Source of the DNA: Planctomycetaceae bacterium
GTDB lineage: Bacteria > Planctomycetota > Planctomycetia > Pirellulales > Thermoguttaceae
Length of the DNA stretch: 9,497 nt
Assembly (NCBI GenBank): GCA_031274045.1
Contig: JAISQS010000059.1
Span: 1 to 9,497 of the forward strand
Reading direction: 5' to 3'
Shown: positions 1-4,708 of the stretch, in pieces
Layout: the number at the start of each line of letters is the position of its first letter
Position numbering within the stretch: the stretch's first letter is position 1
Position numbers and translations under genes: made by a program
The notes under the pieces: model-generated
Database searches by the model: none
The model's input: the letters and a program-made list of their open reading frames with translations, nothing else
Told to the model about the DNA's origin: nothing

Positions 1-13
1 CGTGAATCTCTTT

Positions 14-58
14 CGTAGGGCGTTGCCCTACGCTATGAGCTTGTTGCCCTTTCAGGGC
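14..58. repeat. Two adjacent short palindromes (REP-like)
   Basis: CGTAGGGC (14-21) and GCCCTACG (25-32) form a perfect 8-bp stem with a GTT loop. A second hairpin follows at once: GCCCT (46-50) and AGGGC (54-58) around TTC. Both expose the same GGGC/GCCC core. Paired small hairpins of this kind are typical of REP-like intergenic repeats, and the motif reads like a dispersed repeat I associate with environmental bacterial genomes. Only this copy lies in the window, so its status as a genomic repeat is an inference. Confidence 0.5.
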
Positions 59-92
59 GTTGATACTGCGAATAAAAACACAATGTAACACC

Positions 93-124
93 CCCACAAA
101 ATCCGAAATAATCAGGAAAATTAC
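93..124 (+). repeat. 32-bp dispersed repeat, copy 1
   Basis: This 32-bp segment matches 1731-1762 at 30 of 32 positions, the first 23 bases being identical. Both copies are in the same orientation and lie outside genes, one on each side of the PP-loop ATPase gene. It looks like part of an intergenic dispersed repeat, not a regulatory site of one gene. Confidence 0.7.
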
Positions 125-317
125 GTTCATACTTGCCGGTTTACGACGAATGAGTTTTGTTGCACACGAAGGTAAAATTTTTTGAGAATACGAAACATGA
201 CGAAATAATTTTTTTAACGCGAAACACGCTAAAAGACGAAATTCGTGAAAGTGATTTTAAAAATGTGTTTATTAAAATGTGTTTTTTATAGCCGCGCAGC
301 AACGGCATCATGCATAA

Positions 318-346
318 CTGGTGATGTAACGCAGCGCAATCACCGG
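318..346. repeat. Hairpin after the 3' end of the PP-loop gene
   Basis: CTGGTGAT (318-325) pairs with ATCACCGG (339-346) with one mismatch around a 13-base loop. It lies about 25 bases beyond the stop codon of the leftward gene. It could act as an RNA-stabilising 3' structure, but no run of U follows on the minus strand. The surrounding GC-rich sequence (290-369) contrasts with the A+T-rich DNA to its left and looks like another dispersed repeat. Confidence 0.4.
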
Positions 347-369
347 AATGCGTTGATGCGGGCGCGGGC

Positions 370-1464
370 TTAACCCACGATTAGTTGCCAACTGAAATCT
401 TTGTTCAAAATATTATTTATATCTTCTGAATTATTGTACAAAAATTCTGTGGTGTTATTGTTGCTTTTTATTTTTATTCGTATGGTTCTGTCAACGGTAT
501 TTATTTTGTGAGACGGCGTAAATTTTATAATTAACGCTTCACCTAGTTTTATGATTTGGTCGTCAATACCGTTTATGTTATTTTGATTGATGCTGTTCTG
601 ATTTACGCTTTTTTGATTTATGTTGAATGGATTTTTGTTTATGAGCATTATTGTTGTTGCGTTGAAAGTTTCAGGTATGAAGAGTGCTGTGGTTCTTGTG
701 TTGTTTTTATTGAATAGTTGTTTTAATTTTTCGCATTGGGTTTCGTTTCGGGCAACGACAGCTTTTATGTTTTCATTTATTCTTATTTGTCGTCCCGCGT
801 TTAGTATTTGTGCATCCCAATCTGTCGGATTTGATTCGTATTTGAAGAGGTCGAAAATTTTTGGCGCGTACGATTTTTCGCACAAGAAGCATCCGGTTGA
901 AGGTTGTGGGATTTTTTTTATTCCGAGTTTTTTTGCTAACACGACAAGATGCCCTCGTCCGCGTCCTGTGTAACCGTACAATTTTGTTCGGTCAATTAGC
1001 CCGCGTTTTTCCGCCTCACTCGGCTCAAGTACAGACGCAGAAAGCGGTCGTACAAGAAAACCATTCAATCCCGATTCGCGTGCAATTAGACTCAATTGAT
1101 GTTGCATTTGGCTGTTTGGGCGTTGACCTGCGATTTCGCCAGTTGCGACGAAATCGGCATTTTTGTTGCGCATAATTTCTCCCGCCGCACGGCACATCGC
1201 AATCCTACAATCAACACAAGGATTCGCCCCTTTGCCATAGCCCCATTGCGGATTGGCAATAAGTTGAATGTAATCATCGCCGGTTCGATACACGACCAAC
1301 TCTATCCCCAAAGATGCCGCTTGCTCTTGGGCAAGTAACGACGAATCATAAAAAGGCGTGACAAAATTCATGCCAATAACCTCAACCGAATTACGCAACA
1401 AAACAGCCGCCGCCAACGCACTATCAAGACCACCGGAAAATAACACAACACTACGCACCGCCAT
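370..1464 (-). CDS. ThiI/MnmA-like PP-loop ATPase, predicted tRNA thiolation enzyme
   Basis: A 364-residue protein. The N-terminus carries the PP-loop ATP pyrophosphatase signature SGGLDS (residues 10-15), which in ThiI and MnmA binds ATP to adenylate a uridine before sulfur transfer. Further family marks are GEIAGQRPNSQ (109-119), RPLSASVLEPSEAE (139-152) and cysteine pairs C83/C86 with C91 nearby, and C192/C195 in TGCFLC. The cysteines are candidates for sulfur transfer or metal/Fe-S binding. No THUMP or rhodanese domain is present, so this is not canonical ThiI. Residues from about 210 on resemble the NFACT-R-like RNA-binding domain known to be fused to such enzymes; that part is less certain. 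An Asn-rich linker made of 5-residue repeats splits it near 281-300. The ATG at 1464 was chosen because GAGGAA lies six bases upstream and the protein starts right at the PP-loop strand. An in-frame ATG at 1620 would read through a non-coding inverted repeat. Enzyme class is confident; the modified base is unknown. Confidence 0.85.
   Translation of the reverse strand: MAVRSVVLFSGGLDSALAAAVLLRNSVEVIGMNFVTPFYDSSLLAQEQAASLGIELVVYRTGDDYIQLIANPQWGYGKGANPCVDCRIAMCRAAGEIMRNKNADFVATGEIAGQRPNSQMQHQLSLIARESGLNGFLVRPLSASVLEPSEAEKRGLIDRTKLYGYTGRGRGHLVVLAKKLGIKKIPQPSTGCFLCEKSYAPKIFDLFKYESNPTDWDAQILNAGRQIRINENIKAVVARNETQCEKLKQLFNKNNTRTTALFIPETFNATTIMLINKNPFNINQKSVNQNSINQNNINGIDDQIIKLGEALIIKFTPSHKINTVDRTIRIKIKSNNNTTEFLYNNSEDINNILNKDFSWQLIVG
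581..625 (-). repeat. Three 15-bp tandem repeats inside the PP-loop gene
   Basis: Three imperfect 15-bp units (581-595, 596-610, 611-625) stand head to tail. On the coding strand each encodes five residues of the pattern N/S-I/V-N-Q-N/K, giving residues 281-295 of the protein, followed by a decayed unit. The unit length is a multiple of three, so gain or loss of a unit keeps the frame. It looks like a minisatellite expansion in a loop of the C-terminal domain. Confidence 0.7.
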
Positions 1465-1470
1465 AAAAAA

Positions 1471-1476
1471 TTCCTC
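1471..1476 (-). promoter_or_regulatory. Ribosome binding site fixing the start at 1464
   Basis: On the minus strand GAGGAA lies six bases before the ATG at 1464-1462. It decides between this start and an in-frame ATG 52 codons upstream that has no comparable site. Confidence 0.7.
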
Positions 1477-1516
1477 AAAAAATAAAAAATAAAAAATTAA
1501 GAATTGATCATTATTC

Positions 1517-1612
1517 AACCACAAAGAACACAAAGAACACAAAGAACACGGAGAATATATTATTTTAACAAATACATTCCTCTTCCCTGTACTCTCTGTG
1601 TCCTCTGTGGTT
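1517..1612. repeat. 96-bp imperfect inverted repeat with AAAGAACAC tandem units
   Basis: The left arm starts AACCACAAAGAACAC and contains the 9-bp unit AAAGAACAC repeated in tandem (1523-1549). The right arm, read on the other strand, starts AACCACAGAGGACACAGAG (from 1612). The arms are thus imperfect complements around an A+T-rich centre (about 1554-1578). The element lies between the helicase gene and the PP-loop gene, just upstream of the latter's ribosome binding site, and has no coding capacity. It looks like a MITE-like or REP-like palindromic element. Being transcribed upstream of the PP-loop gene, it could fold in the mRNA leader. Confidence 0.65.
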
Positions 1613-1625
1613 GTTATCATTCTCT

Positions 1626-1717
1626 AGCATGCTGACAACGCAGATTTTTGGGATATTCGCAGAGTTCTTTTAATTTCTATCTGCGCAAATCCATGAAATC
1701 AGTGTTACCTGCGTGCT
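1626..1717. repeat. 92-bp element with 20-bp terminal inverted repeats
   Basis: AGCATGCTGACAACGCAGAT (1626-1645) and the reverse complement of 1698-1717, AGCACGCAGGTAACACTGAT, agree at 14 of 20 positions. The ends are therefore imperfect terminal inverted repeats. The interior carries CGCAGA/TCTGCG motifs (around 1659-1664 and 1680-1685). No open reading frame fits. It is a second, distinct MITE-like element placed only 13 bases from the 1517-1612 element, immediately downstream of the helicase gene. Confidence 0.6.
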
Positions 1718-1730
1718 AAAAAAATATAAT

Positions 1731-1762
1731 CCCACAAAATCCGAAATAATCAGAAAATTTAC
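1731..1762 (+). repeat. 32-bp dispersed repeat, copy 2
   Basis: Matches 93-124 at 30 of 32 positions in direct orientation. It ends seven bases before the helicase stop codon region (1770), so it marks the 3' flank of that gene. With copy 1 it brackets the PP-loop gene. Confidence 0.7.
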
Positions 1763-1769
1763 TCTCCGC

Positions 1770-3914
1770 TCAATACTCCACCTCTGCGTCAACATACTCG
1801 TCATCATAATCAATACGTACATCTTCTTCTTCGATTATGTTTGTGTTGGTGAGTTCTTGTTTTTTTGTGACTTGTTTTTTTTGTGATTTTTGTTTTATGG
1901 TGAGGTGAGTTGGTTGTTCTCTTATTAGTTTTATGTTGTTGAATGGGTCGATTATTTCTGTGTTTTTTATGTCGTTTGTTGAGTTGTATCTTTTGACTTT
2001 TTCGTTTTTTGGCAGTTCCATTAGAAATCTGCTTGCAATTGCAGTTCCGAAGTTACCTCTGAATCCGCGTCGTTCGGCGCGGCTTAATCTTAATTCTTGT
2101 TTTGCTCTTGTTATTCCGACAAAAAATAGCCTACGCTCTTCCTCAACTTGTAACTCGTTCTGCGCTCTGTCATGCGGCAAAATACCCTCTTCGATTGCAA
2201 TAATATACACAACCGGAAACTCCAAACCTTTCGCCGCGTGCAACGTCATCAAAGAGACCTTGTCCTTATTTTGATCGAGACCATCCGAATCACTTACCAA
2301 CGCTGCCCGCTCCAAAAAAATCTCCAAACCATCCTCACCTGCCGCAAGCTCCTCACGATCAAACTCCTCCGCCTCCAACAACAACTCCTCAACATTCTCA
2401 AGACGCGTCTGATCCTCCTCCGATTCTTTCGCGTCAAATTGCTCACGATACGATGTCTCAACAAGAACCATATTGATCAACGCCGCCACCGGATAATCAT
2501 TCCCCGCAGCCGTTGTCAGCTTACTTATTATTCTCGCAAAATTTCTCACTGCCGCTGTTGTTTTTTTGTTTATTCCTGAAATTGAATCGACGTTATTTGC
2601 CGCTTCCATGATTGTCAAACCGCGTTCGTCGGCGAATTGCAAAATCTTTTTCAATGTAGTTTTTCCAATCCCGCGTGTCGGTTCATTGATCACCCGCTCA
2701 AACGAAACGACATCAGATTGATTGTAGATCAATCGCAAGTACGCGATTATATCCTTTATCTCTTTTCGTCCGAAAAATTCTAATCCACGCACGAGTTGGA
2801 ATGGGACTTTGTGTTTGTTTAGAGCGTGTTCAAGATTTCGTGACAGTGAATTGACTCTGAAAAAGATTGCGTAATCGGCGGCTTGACGCAGACCTGATTT
2901 GAGTTCTTCGGCAATTTCGTGTGCGATTGATTCCGCTTCGTCATTTTGATCATAACAACGTACCAGCCGAATTGGATTGCCGCTCGATTTGTCTGTCAAA
3001 AGAACTTTCGGTTTGCGATGAATATTATTCACGATAACCGAATCGGCAGCCGCCAAAACTTCCGGCGTACTGCGATAATTCCGCTCAAGACGAATCACTT
3101 TTGTTTCAGGAAAATCATTTTCAAACTCTAGTATATTTTGAATATTTGCGCCGCGCCAGCCGTAAATTGATTGATCGGGATCGCCTGTTACGGCAAGATT
3201 ACGATTGTTGTGTGAGAGCATTTTGGCAATCACATATTGGACGGTGTTTGTGTCTTGATATTCGTCGATCAAAACGTAGCGGTATCTGTCCGACAATTTG
3301 GTTCGCAGTTCTTGATTCGTGTTCAATAAGACCGCAACATGCAAAAGCAAATCATCAAAATCCGCTGCGTTTGCCCGATAGAGTTGCTTTTGATATAGAG
3401 GATAAATTTCACTGACGACCATGCCAAGTTGACTGTCAGCGCGCGGAACATATTCATCACAATTCACAAGATTATTCTTTGCCCATGAGATAGACGCGGC
3501 TATTTTTTGTGCGTTTATGCCGGGCGGCAGATGTTTTGCCGCAATAATATTTTTGATAACCGATTCTGATTCGTGCGAATCGTAGATTGTAAAATTTTGA
3601 CCTAACGGGGCAAAATCAGAATATTGCCGTAACATACGAGCGCAAAATTTATGAAACGTACCAATCCAAACAAAACGATCCGGCGCAAGCGTCTGCAACC
3701 GATGCTTCATCTCTTCCGCTGCCTTGTTCGTAAACGTGAGCGCGACGATCTGCGATGCCGCAACACCTTGATACAACAACGCCGCAATCCGATGCGTAAC
3801 AACACGCGTCTTGCCGCTGCCAGGTCCAGCCAAAACAAGAAGCGGACCATCCTTGTGCGAAACAGCCTGACACTGCTCCTCATTCAAATCAGAAAACAAA
3901 AATTCAGGTATCAT
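1770..3914 (-). CDS. uvrD: UvrD/PcrA-type ATP-dependent DNA helicase
   Basis: A complete 714-residue superfamily 1A helicase, which unwinds DNA 3'-5' in repair and replication. All family motifs are visible: Q motif LNEEQ (10-14), Walker A GPGSGKTR (30-37), Ia ALTFTNKAAEEM (58-69), Walker B LIDEYQD (215-221), III TGDPDQSIYGWRGA (243-256), IV RLERNYRS (275-282), the 2B-domain mark EPTRGIGKTT (411-420), V TLHAAKGLEF (557-566) and VI EERRLFFVGITRAK (592-605). Its length is close to that of PcrA and UvrD. The C-terminus differs: instead of the Tudor-like fold that binds RNA polymerase in PcrA/UvrD, residues 664-690 are Lys/Gln-rich and 695-714 are strongly acidic (EEEDVRIDYDDEYVDAEVEY). The ATG at 3914 fits the usual N-terminus before the Q motif, though no clear Shine-Dalgarno sequence precedes it. 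It is followed on the same strand by the PP-loop gene after 305 bases. UvrD and PcrA cannot be told apart by sight; RecB and AddA are excluded by length. Confidence 0.95.
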   Translation of the reverse strand: MIPEFLFSDLNEEQCQAVSHKDGPLLVLAGPGSGKTRVVTHRIAALLYQGVAASQIVALTFTNKAAEEMKHRLQTLAPDRFVWIGTFHKFCARMLRQYSDFAPLGQNFTIYDSHESESVIKNIIAAKHLPPGINAQKIAASISWAKNNLVNCDEYVPRADSQLGMVVSEIYPLYQKQLYRANAADFDDLLLHVAVLLNTNQELRTKLSDRYRYVLIDEYQDTNTVQYVIAKMLSHNNRNLAVTGDPDQSIYGWRGANIQNILEFENDFPETKVIRLERNYRSTPEVLAAADSVIVNNIHRKPKVLLTDKSSGNPIRLVRCYDQNDEAESIAHEIAEELKSGLRQAADYAIFFRVNSLSRNLEHALNKHKVPFQLVRGLEFFGRKEIKDIIAYLRLIYNQSDVVSFERVINEPTRGIGKTTLKKILQFADERGLTIMEAANNVDSISGINKKTTAAVRNFARIISKLTTAAGNDYPVAALINMVLVETSYREQFDAKESEEDQTRLENVEELLLEAEEFDREELAAGEDGLEIFLERAALVSDSDGLDQNKDKVSLMTLHAAKGLEFPVVYIIAIEEGILPHDRAQNELQVEEERRLFFVGITRAKQELRLSRAERRGFRGNFGTAIASRFLMELPKNEKVKRYNSTNDIKNTEIIDPFNNIKLIREQPTHLTIKQKSQKKQVTKKQELTNTNIIEEEDVRIDYDDEYVDAEVEY

Positions 3915-3931
3915 CTTATTTTTAAGTTATG

Positions 3932-3960
3932 TGAAATATTTATATATTTATATTTATATT
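3932..3960 (-). promoter_or_regulatory. A+T-rich promoter region of the helicase gene
   Basis: About 20-45 bases upstream of the helicase start the minus strand reads as repeated TATAAATATAAATATATA, offering several -10-like hexamers. A TTGATG further upstream is a possible -35 box, but the spacing to the best TATAAA is about 21 bases, so the exact promoter is uncertain. The assignment rests on position and composition. Confidence 0.3.
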
Positions 3961-4049
3961 GTTTCGTTTTTTGTGTAGTCATCAAGTTGCGGATTTTATC
4001 AATAACACGACAAGGTAACATATCATATCATAACGTAAGGTAACACTAT

Positions 4050-4111
4050 CGTTATACCACACAAGTTCGCGTTAGCGACGGGGGCTTGCCCCTCGTTATA
4101 CCACACAAGTT
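4050..4111. repeat. 18-bp direct repeats flanking a hairpin box
   Basis: CGTTATACCACACAAGTT occurs at 4050-4067 and again at 4094-4111. A third copy, inverted, lies at 9055-9072. Between the first two is a 26-bp box (4068-4093) containing GGGGC (4081-4085) and GCCCC (4088-4092), which pair around a two-base loop, next to GTTAGCGAC (4071-4079). A related hairpin box is found at 9385-9408. The arrangement resembles a small inserted module between duplicated flanks, or a tandem repeat unit. Confidence 0.7.
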
Positions 4112-4116
4112 TTTTT

Positions 4117-4200
4117 TGCGTTCAGTTCCAACTTGTTTGGTTCTATTACACACAGAGGCGGGCGGGATGCCCGCGTTCCAGTCCGTTGCCGCTTCGCGAA
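4117..4200 (-). repeat. Dispersed repeat, inverted copy lacking the core element
   Basis: Read on the minus strand this segment matches 8728-8810 closely over about 80 bases, including CTCTGTG-GTAATAGAACC and AACAAGTTGGAACTGAACGC. It includes the hairpin GCGGGC (4158-4163) / GCCCGC (4169-4174). Directly after GAACGC it continues into an A-run and the 18-bp motif (4094-4111 inverted). In the right-hand copy that same motif is reached only after another 239 bases (8811-9049). The copy thus looks like an empty version of the right-hand unit. Confidence 0.75.
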
Positions 4201-4205
4201 TTATT

Positions 4206-4228
4206 CCCCCTCATCCCCCTCCCCCCCC
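4206..4228 (-). other. C-rich tract, G-quadruplex potential on minus strand
   Basis: Runs of five (4206-4210), five (4215-4219) and eight (4221-4228) C occur within 23 bases. On the minus strand these are G-runs long enough for a four-tract G-quadruplex (the eight-base run can supply two tracts). It borders the dispersed repeat copy at 4117-4200. Any role is speculative, and homopolymers of this length are also prone to slippage. Confidence 0.4.
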
Positions 4229-4423
4229 GCGAATAAAAATTATGCAATGGAAATTGGAGAACTTGGTAGTACATTGTGCCGGATGTTCCGGTTGGGGGGA
4301 TTTTGACAAAAAAAAGTTTTTTGCAGATTATTCCTGTTTTTTTCTAATGAATTGTGTAATTTTTTTCGATGGTACAGTTAGAAATTGTATTTTTACATTT
4401 TGTGCGAGTCGGGTTGGTTGACA

Positions 4424-4448
4424 ATGTTTCACGACGAACATGTTTCAC
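4424..4448 (+). promoter_or_regulatory. Paired ATGTTTCAC boxes, possible operator
   Basis: ATGTTTCAC occurs at 4424-4432 and 4440-4448, with starts 16 bases apart, both followed by G. The pair lies about 150 bases upstream of the proposed secretin promoter. Direct repeats at this spacing can be binding sites for a dimeric regulator, but no regulator can be named and chance duplication is possible. Confidence 0.25.
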
Positions 4449-4594
4449 GGGATGTTTGGTGAGTGGTTGACCGTATGTATTCCGGCAAGCGGCGAAATAT
4501 CCGTGAATATTTACTCACATTTTAACGACTGAACTATACGCAACACACTATAAAAATCGTTGATTACAAACGTCAAAACGGGCTTTCAGATAAG

Positions 4595-4623
4595 TTGACC
4601 CGCGAACGTAAACGAGATTTAAA
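4595..4623 (+). promoter_or_regulatory. Candidate sigma-70-type promoter of the secretin gene
   Basis: TTGACC (4595-4600) and TTTAAA (4618-4623) are separated by 17 bases, matching the -35/-10 pattern at five and four positions. Transcription would start near 4630, giving a leader of about 80 bases. TATAAA at 4549-4554 is an alternative -10 but has no good -35 partner. Confidence 0.4.
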
Positions 4624-4695
4624 GTACAAGCAGTTTAAAACTTTTAACACTTTTGGAATCTTGGACTGCCGTCAGCAATTGCGGTATTTCCTGAA

Positions 4696-4700
4696 AGGAG
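4696..4700 (+). promoter_or_regulatory. Shine-Dalgarno site supporting a TTG start
   Basis: AGGAG lies eight bases before the TTG at 4709. The only nearby ATG (4733) has no such site at usable distance, so the rare start codon TTG is preferred. Confidence 0.75.
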
Positions 4701-4708
4701 ATTGAAGC

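Larger units (their letters stand above)
1..369. other. Gene-free left edge with small hairpins
   Basis: No convincing coding region is visible in this stretch. It holds two adjacent GC-rich hairpins near the left edge, one copy of a 32-bp dispersed repeat, an A+T-rich middle (about 160-290) and a further hairpin just after the stop codon of the leftward gene that ends at 370. The region therefore looks like a repeat-bearing 3' flank. No T-tract follows the hairpins in the direction of transcription, so a classical intrinsic terminator cannot be claimed. Confidence 0.6.
3915..4708. other. Divergent intergenic region between helicase and secretin genes
   Basis: 794 bases with no supported gene. 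From left to right it contains the A+T-rich helicase promoter region, two copies of an 18-bp motif flanking a hairpin box, an inverted copy of the repeat family seen after the secretin gene, a C-rich tract, an A+T-rich stretch with no recognisable feature (about 4230-4420), a pair of ATGTTTCAC boxes and the secretin promoter and ribosome binding site. An open frame on the plus strand from 4086 to 4421 runs through the repeats and is judged spurious. Confidence 0.6.

Noticed and set aside
1465..1620. In-frame N-terminal extension of the PP-loop protein from an ATG at 1620
   Set aside because: The extension would be encoded by the inverted repeat at 1517-1612, has a Cys/Ser/Leu low-complexity sequence, no ribosome binding site, and the ATG at 1464 has GAGGAA at good spacing right before the PP-loop strand.
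4032..4044. AACGTAAGGTAAC as a remnant of the MITE-like end (AACGTAAGGTGGGTAAC)
   Set aside because: Similar except for three missing bases, but too short to distinguish from chance, and no matching second end was seen nearby.
4086..4421. 111-codon open frame on the plus strand
   Set aside because: Its first half translates the dispersed repeat and the C-rich tract, and its second half is A+T-rich with no protein-like pattern. It is a by-product of the repeat.
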